From FEN-1219 sp035644475 (GTDB taxonomy: Bacteria > Pseudomonadota > Gammaproteobacteria > Steroidobacterales > Rariloculaceae): 37,456 nucleotides of DNA. Position numbers and translations under genes: made by a program. This document shows positions 25,188 through 32,422 of the stretch, in pieces (within the stretch, counting starts at the first letter, position 1; the number at the start of each line of letters is the position of its first letter). Under the pieces are notes generated by a model. The model searched no databases. It had not been told where the DNA came from and saw only the letters and a program-made list of their open reading frames with translations. Where the stretch lies: NCBI GenBank assembly GCA_035644475.1, contig DASQOL010000183.1, positions 1 through 37,456 of the forward strand, given 5' to 3'.

Positions 25188-26582
25188 GTGTCTCACGAGA
25201 CCCTATTGACCGCGCGCGCCGCACCCGCAGCCGAGCTCGACGACCGGCTGTTTCGCTTGCACTTCGAGAACCTACCGGGGCCGGCTTTCATCTGGCAGCG
25301 CGAAGGCGACGATTTCCGTTTGATCGCGCATAACCGCGCGGGCGCGCAAATCGCCGAGGACCGGATGGGATCGCATCTCGGCAGCCGGGCCTCGGAGCTG
25401 TACCCGGAGCGCCCGGACATCCTGGCGGACCTGCGTTTCTGCGCGGAGCGCGGCGACGTCGTGCACCGCGAGGCCACCTTCCGCTTCCTTTCGGGCAGAG
25501 TCGTCGAGATGGTGGTCACGGTGGTGCCGCTCACGTCGGATCTCGTGGTCGCGCACATCGATGACGTCACGGAGCGGCGCGCGTCGGCGCGCGCCGTCGA
25601 GCAGTCGGAAGCGCGGATGCGCGCGCTGTTCGCGTCCCATCCCGACGTGGTGTTCCGAATGGACGCCGACGCGCGCTTCCTCGATCTGCACGTGCCCGAA
25701 CCGAACTATTTTCCGTGGACGCGCGAGCAGCTGCTCGGCCGCACCGTCGCCGAGTTCTACGGCGAGGAGGCTCATCAGGAGCAGGTACGGCGCAACCGCA
25801 AGGCGATCGCGACGGGGTCCCTCGAGGTCTTCCAGTATCGGCTGGCGCTCGTAGACACCGTCATGAATCTCGAGTCGCGCGTCGCGCGCTCGGGCGACGA
25901 CGAGGTCGTCGTGAGCGTTCGCGACGTGTCCGACCGCGCGGAGCTCGAGCGCATGCTCACCGTGCTCGGCGAGCGCGAGCGCAATCGGCTCGGGCGGGAG
26001 ATCCACGACGGGCTCGCGCAGATGCTCACAGGCGTCAAGCTCCTGCTCGAGCACCTCCAAAAGCGGCTCGCGGAGGAGCATTCGCGCCACACGCGCGACG
26101 CGAGCCAGGCGACCGAGCTCATCAACAGCACGATTACGCAGGCGCGCGAGCTCGTTCGCGGCTTGAGCCCGATTCCGCAGGGCACGACGCTGCCGCAGGC
26201 GCTCGATCTGCTCGCGACGCAGTCGGCGAAGTATCTCGGAGTGGTGTGCCGCACGTCGTTGAGCTGCCGGCCGCCGCAGCTTGGCGAGGCGGCCATCGCG
26301 CACCTCTATCGGATCGCACAGGAGGCGATCACGAACGCGGTACGTCACGGTCACGCCACCGTCATCGAGCTCTCCTGTCGGTGCAACGAGTCCTCGCTCG
26401 TGCTGCGCGTCGCCGACGACGGCTCCGGATTGCAGCAGCGCGCGGACGACGGCGAGGGGCTCGGTCTCAGGCTCATGAGGTACCGCGCGCACGCGATCGG
26501 CGGCGAGGTCACGATCGCGAACCGCGAGGAGGGCGGTGCGCTGGTGACCTGCACGTGCATGTTGAGCGAGCTCGCCGACTGA
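25188..26582 (+). CDS. Soluble PAS-PAS sensor histidine kinase (HisKA_3 type)
   Basis: A 464-residue protein. It starts at GTG 25188 behind CGGGGGAG. There is no signal peptide or transmembrane helix, so it is cytoplasmic. Two PAS-like domains (about 22-130 and 143-250) end in HIDDVTER and SVRDVSDR. The dimerisation/phosphotransfer helix is ERERNRLGREIHDGLAQMLTG with the phosphorylated His at 273, the NarL-family pattern. The ATPase domain follows with YRIAQEAITNAVRHGHAT (N box), VADDGSGL (G1) and GEGLGLRLMRYRA (G2). Partners are normally LuxR-type response regulators; none is encoded in this window, so it is an orphan here. Signal unknown. Confidence 0.95.
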   Translation: MSHETLLTARAAPAAELDDRLFRLHFENLPGPAFIWQREGDDFRLIAHNRAGAQIAEDRMGSHLGSRASELYPERPDILADLRFCAERGDVVHREATFRFLSGRVVEMVVTVVPLTSDLVVAHIDDVTERRASARAVEQSEARMRALFASHPDVVFRMDADARFLDLHVPEPNYFPWTREQLLGRTVAEFYGEEAHQEQVRRNRKAIATGSLEVFQYRLALVDTVMNLESRVARSGDDEVVVSVRDVSDRAELERMLTVLGERERNRLGREIHDGLAQMLTGVKLLLEHLQKRLAEEHSRHTRDASQATELINSTITQARELVRGLSPIPQGTTLPQALDLLATQSAKYLGVVCRTSLSCRPPQLGEAAIAHLYRIAQEAITNAVRHGHATVIELSCRCNESSLVLRVADDGSGLQQRADDGEGLGLRLMRYRAHAIGGEVTIANREEGGALVTCTCMLSELAD

Positions 26583-26609
26583 CCGAGTGGCCCTCGCTGC
26601 GAAGGCCGT

Positions 26610-27557
26610 TCAGTCGAGGTCTGCGGCGGTGGGGTCGATGAAAGTGAAGCGGATGCGGCCGACCCCGAGGATGTCGCCGTGTCTGAGCGTCGCCCGGGAG
26701 GTGTGCTCCGCGTTGACGCGGAGGCCGTTCTTGCTCGACACGTCCTCGACCACGACGCCGGCGGGCGACGACAGGAGCCGGGCATGCACGCGGCTCACGA
26801 ATTCGCCCTTGATTTGGATGTCCGCCGATTCGGCGCGGCCGATCGTCATCAGGTCCTTGTAGAGCGGATACTTGATGGGCTGAGCGCTATCCAAGCGCAC
26901 GAGTACGCGCGACTTGGGTCCGCCCGGCGCTTCCACCGACGCGGCCTCGGCGAGCTCGTCCGGAAACACCAGCTCCGGCGCGATCATCTCTTGCGACTCG
27001 TCGACGTCCGGGGTTTCGACGCGCAAATGGAAGTGGCCCCTGATTTGCGCCGACGATCCCGCTTCCTCGATCGATCCCAGGCTCGCCATCAGCTCCTCGA
27101 GCGACGGCGGCGCCTCGTTGATGCCAGGCTCTTCCGGCTCGTCGTCGGGCAGGGCGACGGTCGCGGTCTGCATCCCCTCGATGCGCGTGAGGTGCTGGCG
27201 CAGCTGATCGCGCTCTACCTTCACGCGGGCGAGCTCCGAGCGGGCGTCGGCGAGCGCGCGCATCGTCTCCTCGCGTCCCTGCCCGAGCGCCTCGAGCCGC
27301 GTTTGCTGTTGCGCGAGGCGGGACTCGGCACTTTGGTTGCGAGAGGTGGCCACCCCGAGGCGCTGCTCGAAGCTCGACTCCATCTGCTCGACTCTTTTGC
27401 GAAGCGTGTCGAGGCTGTCGCGTAGCGACGTCGACGTGCGCGTTTCGTCGGCGAGAGCCCGCTCGAGCCGCTCGAGCGACTTCTGCCGGTCGCCGGTGTC
27501 CGGCTCCGAGTCTCGAGAACCGCCGGGATTGTTCTTGTCTTTGCCTTGTCCGGTCAC
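26610..27557 (-). CDS. FHA domain protein with N-terminal coiled coil
   Basis: A 315-residue protein. It starts at GTG 27557 with AGGGG upstream. Residues 25-130 are a long charged coiled coil (SLERLERALADETRTSTSLR, LADARSELARVKVERDQLR). An acidic linker spans about 135-200. The C-terminal FHA domain has LMTIGRAESADIQI, EFVSRVHARLLS and VVEDVSSKNGLRVN, with the Arg, Ser and Asn that bind phosphothreonine. It has no enzymatic part. It probably docks a phosphorylated protein; no Ser/Thr kinase is encoded here. It is convergent with the histidine kinase gene (27 bp apart) and downstream of the GGDEF-EAL gene, separated by REP-like element C. Confidence 0.93.
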   Translation of the reverse strand: MTGQGKDKNNPGGSRDSEPDTGDRQKSLERLERALADETRTSTSLRDSLDTLRKRVEQMESSFEQRLGVATSRNQSAESRLAQQQTRLEALGQGREETMRALADARSELARVKVERDQLRQHLTRIEGMQTATVALPDDEPEEPGINEAPPSLEELMASLGSIEEAGSSAQIRGHFHLRVETPDVDESQEMIAPELVFPDELAEAASVEAPGGPKSRVLVRLDSAQPIKYPLYKDLMTIGRAESADIQIKGEFVSRVHARLLSSPAGVVVEDVSSKNGLRVNAEHTSRATLRHGDILGVGRIRFTFIDPTAADLD

Positions 27558-27666
27558 GTCCGCCGCCCCTGATCGACCGACTGTAGACCCGCGAGCCTAC
27601 TGTACGGTGCCCGCGCGCGGCGCTGAATTGGATCACATCCGGATCGTCGCGCCAGCCGGAAAACCG

Positions 27667-27751
27667 CGAAAATAGGGACATGTTGGGTTTTCGTCGGCGC
27701 GCGAACTGGCCCGATGCGGTCGGCCGAAAATCCAACATGTCCCTATTTTCG
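27667..27751. repeat. REP-like element C, complete inverted pair
   Basis: Two 27-bp arms (27667-27693 and 27725-27751) face each other across a 31-bp spacer and differ at one position when complemented. Each has CGAAAATAGGG and a central ACATGT, ending in TTTTCG or its complement. The right arm supplies the stop codon of the GGDEF-EAL gene. Confidence 0.85.
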
Positions 27752-29905
27752 GGGGAGGAGCTTGCGCATCCGCCAGCCGGAGATCGGCTGCGAGAAGTAG
27801 TAACCCTGGAGCTCGTCGCAGGCGTTCGCGCTCAAGAACGCGATCTGCTCTTCGTTCTCGACGCCTTCGGCGACGACCTTGAGGCCCAAGTTGTGACCGA
27901 GCGCGATGATCGTGCGGACGATCGCCGCGTCGTCGGTGTCGGTGGCGATGTCCTGGACGAACGAGCGGTCGACCTTGAGGCGGTCGACGGGGAAGCGCTT
28001 GAGGTAGCTCAAGCTCGAGTAGCCCGTGCCGAAGTCATCGACGGCGATTTGCACGCCGAGGCGCTTGATCGCGTGCAGCATCTCGATCATCTGCTCGCCG
28101 TCGTGCATGACCATGTTCTCGGTGAGCTCGATCTCGAGGTATTTGGGGTCGAGGCCGGTGGCGCCGAGCACCTCGGCGATCGTCTCGACGAGATCGTCGC
28201 GCCGAAACTGGCGCGGCGACACATTTACCGACACGACACACGGCGCGAAGCCCGCCGCCTGCCACGCCTTGGCCTGCGCGCAGGCCGTGTGCAGCACCCA
28301 GCGCCCGATCGCCCCGATCAGCCCGATCTCCTCGGCGATGGGGATGAACCGGCCCGGCGAGACCACGCCGCGATTCGGCAGCTGCCAGCGGATCAACGCC
28401 TCGGCCCCGATGATCCGCCGCGTCGTGAGGTCCACGCGCGGCTGGTAGAGCAGCTCGAACTGGCCGCGCTCGAGCGCCCGGCGCAGATTGCTCTCGAGCT
28501 CGAGCCGCTCCTTCATGAGCTCGTTGAGCTCGTTCGTGAAGAACTGGAAGTTGTTGCGTCCGTGCTCTTTGGCGCGGTACATCGCGGAGTCGGCGTGCTT
28601 GAGCAACGTCGCGGCGTCGCTGCCGTCGTCGGGGTAGAGCGAGACGCCGATGCTGCACGTGATCTCGAACTCGCGCCACGGCTGCGAGATCGTCTCGAGC
28701 ATCCGCTCCATGACGGTGGCGACGGCGTCGGGGCCGCCCTGACCGTTGATCAGCAGCACGAACTCGTCGCCGCCGAGCCGCGCGACCGTGTCGTACTCGC
28801 GCACGCACGACTTGAAGCGCTCGGCCATCTCTTGCAGCAGCTCGTCGCCCACGTGATGACCCAGGCTGTCGTTGATGAACTTGAACCGGTCGAGGTCGAC
28901 GAACACGACGGCGAGCCGCGTGCCGTAGCTCGCGGCCGTCAAGATCCCCTGATGCAGGCGGTCGTCGAGCAGCGAGCGGTTCGCGAGACCCGTCAGCGTG
29001 TCGTAGTTCGCTTGCTGCTCGATCCGCGCCTGATAGAGACGGCGCTCGGTAACGTCCTCGACCGTGCCCTCGTAGTAGTGCACGTTGCCGTGGTCGTCGA
29101 ACACGGCGCGGGCGTTCTCCGAGATCCAGATGACGTCGCCGTTCTTGCGGTAGACCTGCGACTCGAAGCCGCCGATCGAGCCGCGCGCCTTGACGATGCG
29201 CATGAATTCCTCGCGGCGCGTCGGGTCGACGTACAGCTGTCGGCGGATGTCGCGCAGGTTCTCCATGAGCTCCTGCGGCGAGTCGAAGCCGTAGATCTTG
29301 GCGAGCGCGGGGTTGGCGTCGAGATAGCGGCCGTCGGTCGTGGTCCTGAAGATGCCTTCGATCGCGTTCTCGAAGAGGCTGTGATAACGGCGCTCCGCCT
29401 CGCGCAGCGCGAGCTCGGCTTCCGTGCGCTGGGTGATGTCCGCGATGATGCCTTCGAGCGCCAAGACGTCGCCGCGCGCGTCGCGGATGCCCGTGCCGCG
29501 CTCCCACACCCAGCGCACTTTGCCGTCGGCGTGGACGATCCGGTACTCGATCTCGAAGCGGTTGCGCGCGGCGAGCGCCTCGTGAATCGCGCGGCGCACG
29601 CGGTCGCGATCCTCGGGGTGCGTGATCTCCTCGTACGACACCCGGCCGTTCAGCAACAGGTCGTCCGGCGTGTAGCCGGTGACGCGCATGCAGCCTTCGC
29701 TGACGAACTCCATCGTCCAGTCGGCGTCGTCGCGACAGCGGTAGACCATGCCGTCCAGGTTACCGAGCAAGGTCTGGAGCATCCGGCCGGTTTCGTGCGG
29801 GTGCGGGGAGGCCGGCGAGCCGGCGTCGCTCGATTCGCTTGGTCGCGAAGTGCAGTCGTCGGCGCCGTCCGGCACGGCGGATCGAAGAGAGTTCGGAGAA
29901 GTCAT
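27743..29905 (-). CDS. PAS-PAS-GGDEF-EAL protein, both catalytic domains intact
   Basis: A 720-residue soluble protein. Two PAS/PAC domains (about 45-165 and 170-292) are each followed by a PAC-like end (IIADITQR, TVEDVTER). The diguanylate cyclase domain has LGGDEF at 377-382 and an I-site RxxD (369-372) five residues before it, for product inhibition. The EAL phosphodiesterase domain has GAEALIRW (502-504), NVSPRQF, ELTEN, DDFGTG (623-628) and AEGVE, all ligands present. It can in principle make and break c-di-GMP; which activity dominates depends on PAS signals. No strong ribosome site is seen. Its stop codon (TAG) lies inside REP-like element C. Confidence 0.96.
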   Translation of the reverse strand: MTSPNSLRSAVPDGADDCTSRPSESSDAGSPASPHPHETGRMLQTLLGNLDGMVYRCRDDADWTMEFVSEGCMRVTGYTPDDLLLNGRVSYEEITHPEDRDRVRRAIHEALAARNRFEIEYRIVHADGKVRWVWERGTGIRDARGDVLALEGIIADITQRTEAELALREAERRYHSLFENAIEGIFRTTTDGRYLDANPALAKIYGFDSPQELMENLRDIRRQLYVDPTRREEFMRIVKARGSIGGFESQVYRKNGDVIWISENARAVFDDHGNVHYYEGTVEDVTERRLYQARIEQQANYDTLTGLANRSLLDDRLHQGILTAASYGTRLAVVFVDLDRFKFINDSLGHHVGDELLQEMAERFKSCVREYDTVARLGGDEFVLLINGQGGPDAVATVMERMLETISQPWREFEITCSIGVSLYPDDGSDAATLLKHADSAMYRAKEHGRNNFQFFTNELNELMKERLELESNLRRALERGQFELLYQPRVDLTTRRIIGAEALIRWQLPNRGVVSPGRFIPIAEEIGLIGAIGRWVLHTACAQAKAWQAAGFAPCVVSVNVSPRQFRRDDLVETIAEVLGATGLDPKYLEIELTENMVMHDGEQMIEMLHAIKRLGVQIAVDDFGTGYSSLSYLKRFPVDRLKVDRSFVQDIATDTDDAAIVRTIIALGHNLGLKVVAEGVENEEQIAFLSANACDELQGYYFSQPISGWRMRKLLPRK

Positions 29906-30045
29906 GGATGACGAGCGCTGAAGTCCGGCGAAATAGATAACATCGGCCGGCGCTTCAAGCTCGGCCGATCGTCACAAAACCGCGGTGCGAGTTTGGCGCA
30001 AGCTTCGCGTCTGCACAATCGTAGTGCGCAACGTAGGGGCCGCCC

Positions 30046-30135
30046 CGAAAAATAGGGACATGTTGCCTTTTCGACGCGAGTGGCCCGAGCACGACGAGCG
30101 CCGGGATGGAAAAGGCAACATGTCCCCATTTTTCG
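30046..30135. repeat. REP-like element D, complete inverted pair
   Basis: Arms 30046-30073 and 30109-30135 differ at one position when complemented and are separated by 35 bp. The arm pattern is CGAAAAATAGGG, ACATGT, TGCCTTTTCG. It lies in intergenic sequence and touches no gene. Confidence 0.85.
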
Positions 30136-30184
30136 TGAGACGCGATCCGCCACGGGGTCTTTACGTCCCGCGGGGACTAGGCTA

Positions 30185-30274
30185 ATGTCTCGCGCCGTGA
30201 AGCAGCCGGCCCGCAAACGCGCGACCCTCGAGACGAAACCCCGGACGGGGGCCTCACGGGTGCGCGCGCGCTGA
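30185..30274 (+). CDS. Possible asd leader peptide (29 aa)
   Basis: A 29-residue frame starting MSRAVKQPARKRATLETKPR and ending in RVRAR, with three Lys, three Thr and eight Arg codons. GGGGA and AGG lie in the 15 bases before the ATG. The frame ends 79 bp before asd and overlaps the first two segments of a possible attenuator. The Lys/Thr codons (ACC, ACG, AAA, ACG) sit right at segment 1. Lys and Thr are end products of the asd pathway. There is no direct evidence of translation. Confidence 0.4.
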   Translation: MSRAVKQPARKRATLETKPRTGASRVRAR

Positions 30275-30335
30275 TCGAACCCAAATCCGCGTACCCGATA
30301 CCAGAGGCCCCGACGAGATCGACGGGGCCTTTTTT
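30239..30335 (+). promoter_or_regulatory. Candidate transcription attenuator of asd
   Basis: Four segments can pair in alternative ways. Segment 1 is CCCC (30239-30242), segment 2 GGGGCCTC (30248-30255), segment 3 GAGGCCCC (30304-30311), segment 4 CGGGGCCT (30323-30330). Pairings 1:2 (4 bp), 2:3 (8 bp, perfect) and 3:4 (8 bp plus T-run) are mutually exclusive. Segments 2 and 4 share GGGGCCT, as an attenuator requires. A further 10-bp stem (30257-30266 with 30288-30297) sits inside the 2:3 loop. Confidence 0.5.
30305..30335 (+). terminator. Rho-independent terminator-like hairpin upstream of asd
   Basis: The stem AGGCCCCG / CGGGGCCT (8 bp) has a 10-base loop and a run of T, 18 bp before the asd ATG. 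No upstream plus-strand gene needs a terminator here, which favours a leader terminator. Confidence 0.7.
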
Positions 30336-30353
30336 GTTTGCTCGGAGAACCGC

Positions 30354-31379
30354 ATGTCCGCGAAGAAGTTGTCGAATCCGGTCGTCGCGATCGTTGGCGC
30401 CACCGGCGCCGTCGGCGTCGAGCTCATCCGCTGCCTCGAGCAGCGCAAGTTTCCGCTGAAGGAGCTCCGCCTGCTCGCGTCGGCGCGCTCGGCCGGCAAG
30501 ACGCTCGAGTTCCGCGGCAAGAAGCTGCCCGTGCAGGAGCTCACTGAGAGGAGCTTCGAAGGCGTGCAGGTGGGCCTGTTCTCCGCTGGCAGCTCCACGT
30601 CGAAGAAGTTCGCGCCCGTCGCCGTGAAGGCGGGCACGATCGTCGTCGACAACTCGTCGGCGTTTCGGATGGACCCGCAGGTGCCGCTCGTGGTGCCCGA
30701 GATCAATCCCGAGCAGATCGCGACGCACAAGGGCATCATCGCGAACCCCAATTGCTCCGCGATCATCTCGATCACGCCGCTCTGGCCGATTCACAAGAAG
30801 AATCGGATCAAGCGGATGATCATCTCCACGTATCAGGCGGCGTCCGGCGCCGGGGCCGCGGCGATGGAAGAGCTCCGCGAGTCGACGCGCGCCTATCTCG
30901 ACGGCCGCAAGTTCGAGCCGAAGGTGCTGCCGCATCCGTACGCTTTCAACGCGTTCAGCCACAACACCAAGATCGATCCGGCGACGGGCCACAACGAGGA
31001 AGAGACGAAGGTCATCAACGAGACGCGCAAGATCTTCGGCGACCCGAACGTCGCGATCGGCATCACGTGCGTGCGGATTCCCGTGCTCCGCGCGCACTGC
31101 GTGTCGGTGACGTTCGAGTGCGAGAAGCCGATCACGCCGGACGAGGTGCGCAAGATCCTGGCGACGGCGCCCGGAGTGAAGATCGTGGACGACATCGAGC
31201 GCAACTACTTCCCGATGCCCGTCGACGCGTCGGGGCACGACGACATCCTGGTAGGCCGAATTCGTCGCGATCTCAGCGACGCGACCGGCCGGTCGATCTC
31301 GATCTTCTCGGCCGGCGATCAGCTGCTCAAGGGCGCGGCGCTGAACGCGGTGCAGATCGCGGAGAAGCTGCTCGGTTGA
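30354..31379 (+). CDS. asd: Aspartate-semialdehyde dehydrogenase
   Basis: A 341-residue enzyme. It reduces aspartyl phosphate to aspartate semialdehyde with NADPH, the shared step to lysine, diaminopimelate, threonine and methionine. ATG 30354 has GGAG seven bases upstream. The N-terminal NADP fold has VAIVGATGAVG. The catalytic Cys is C134 in ANPNCSA. YQAASGAGAAAMEEL and RIPVLRAHCVSV (active-site His) follow. The sequence belongs to the shorter class of about 340 residues. No lysC, leuB or other pathway gene flanks it. Its immediate 5' region looks like an attenuator. It is convergent with the DUF1932 dehydrogenase gene. Confidence 0.97.
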   Translation: MSAKKLSNPVVAIVGATGAVGVELIRCLEQRKFPLKELRLLASARSAGKTLEFRGKKLPVQELTERSFEGVQVGLFSAGSSTSKKFAPVAVKAGTIVVDNSSAFRMDPQVPLVVPEINPEQIATHKGIIANPNCSAIISITPLWPIHKKNRIKRMIISTYQAASGAGAAAMEELRESTRAYLDGRKFEPKVLPHPYAFNAFSHNTKIDPATGHNEEETKVINETRKIFGDPNVAIGITCVRIPVLRAHCVSVTFECEKPITPDEVRKILATAPGVKIVDDIERNYFPMPVDASGHDDILVGRIRRDLSDATGRSISIFSAGDQLLKGAALNAVQIAEKLLG

Positions 31380-31424
31380 CGGAAGAGGGCCTGACGGAAC
31401 AGTCTCTCGCGTTCTCGGCCCAGT

Positions 31425-32273
31425 CTAGCTACGCGCGGCGGGCTTCTTGAGCGCCTCGATCACGGCCTCGGTATCCGCCGTCGGCTGATCTTTGAATTTG
31501 GCTAAGCGCTGATAGATGTCGCCCGCGGCCTCGTGAAAGCCGCGCGGCATGTTCGCGAACGCGAACGTGGAGGCAATCTCGTCCATTTCGCCCACCCAGC
31601 GCCATGCCCGGTCGGTGGTGCGGGCCACTCTCTGCGCCGCGTTCCGGTCGAGTCCCGATCCGTCGTCCGCCCAGCGACGCATCAAACTTGCGCGCACGCC
31701 CAAGTTCTCCGCCGTGCCGAGCACGCCTGCAATCAGTGCAGTGAGCCCTTTGGTATAGGCGCCGTAACACATCTTCACTGCCGACGCGTCACCCACGTTG
31801 GGCCCGAGAATCTCTGTTTGCAAAGGACCATTCGCAAAGCAAGACGCGATCGCGCTCGAATTCTTCCCCGCTAGGCACAACCAAGTGGTCTTCGGTTGCC
31901 GAGGCGGTGGGCCGACGATGCCGCCGTCGACGAACGTGATGCCGTTGGTTTCCAGGCGCTGACCGATGCGTTGCGCGCGTTGCGGGGAGATCGCATTCAA
32001 GTCCGCAAACGTTCCCTTGAACTTCTGCGCAATGACTTGTTCGGCGACTTCTTCCGCCGCACTCGGCGGAACCACGCTCAAGATCACCGGACATTGCCGG
32101 CAGAGCTCCTCCAACGAGCCCACGTCGATCAGGTGATGCTCGTCGGCGCGCCTGCGCGTCTGCTCGCTGCGCCCTGCGGACGCCCAATAGGCGTGATGGC
32201 CGTTGTGAATGGCCGATGCGCCGATGGCCACACCCATGTCGCCGGGATGGAGAACTCCGATTGACTCGGTCAT
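31425..32273 (-). CDS. NAD(P)-dependent dehydrogenase, DUF1932 type
   Basis: A 282-residue protein of the 6-phosphogluconate / 3-hydroxyisobutyrate dehydrogenase superfamily. I start at ATG 32273, since MTESIGVLHPGDMG opens the Rossmann fold directly; the frame to 32363 is an artefact. The glycine motif is GVLHPGDMG, a relaxed form of GxGxxG with His in place of the first Gly. IVGPPPRQPKTTWLCLAG follows in the usual place. The C-terminal helical domain has VKMCYGAYTKGLTALIAGVL, whose Lys matches the catalytic Lys position, typical of DUF1932 members. The substrate is not known. Its codon use looks less GC-biased than its neighbours'. Confidence 0.85.
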   Translation of the reverse strand: MTESIGVLHPGDMGVAIGASAIHNGHHAYWASAGRSEQTRRRADEHHLIDVGSLEELCRQCPVILSVVPPSAAEEVAEQVIAQKFKGTFADLNAISPQRAQRIGQRLETNGITFVDGGIVGPPPRQPKTTWLCLAGKNSSAIASCFANGPLQTEILGPNVGDASAVKMCYGAYTKGLTALIAGVLGTAENLGVRASLMRRWADDGSGLDRNAAQRVARTTDRAWRWVGEMDEIASTFAFANMPRGFHEAAGDIYQRLAKFKDQPTADTEAVIEALKKPAARS

Positions 32274-32422
32274 GCCGTCACCCGCTGCAATTGGTTGGCC
32301 GAACCATACCAGCCAACGGTAGCACGGCGGATGGCATCCGGGGCGGCCGCCGAGCCGCCGCAAGTCGCGTCCACATGACCTGCGTCTACGTTCCGCCGGC
32401 GCCCTCTCGGTACAGTGGGCGC

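Larger units (their letters stand above)
29906..30353. other. Intergenic region: REP-like element D and asd leader
   Basis: 448 bp between two divergent genes. From left to right it holds the upstream region of the GGDEF-EAL gene, element D (30046-30135), a short basic leader reading frame (30185-30274) and a terminator-like hairpin with T-run (30305-30335) just ahead of the asd ribosome site. Confidence 0.7.

Noticed and set aside
27680..29911. A 743-codon plus-strand frame opposite the GGDEF-EAL gene
   Set aside because: The minus strand encodes a full PAS-PAS-GGDEF-EAL protein with intact motifs. The plus frame is low-complexity (Val/Asp/Arg/Leu rich) and starts in a repeat arm.
30275..30303. 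tRNA 3' end (a TCGAACCC and a terminal ACCA)
   Set aside because: No acceptor or anticodon stem can be built with the upstream bases, and the T-arm does not close.
30138..30353. Lysine riboswitch upstream of asd
   Set aside because: I could not find the conserved L-box core sequences, and the structured part is explained by the shorter attenuator-like pairing.
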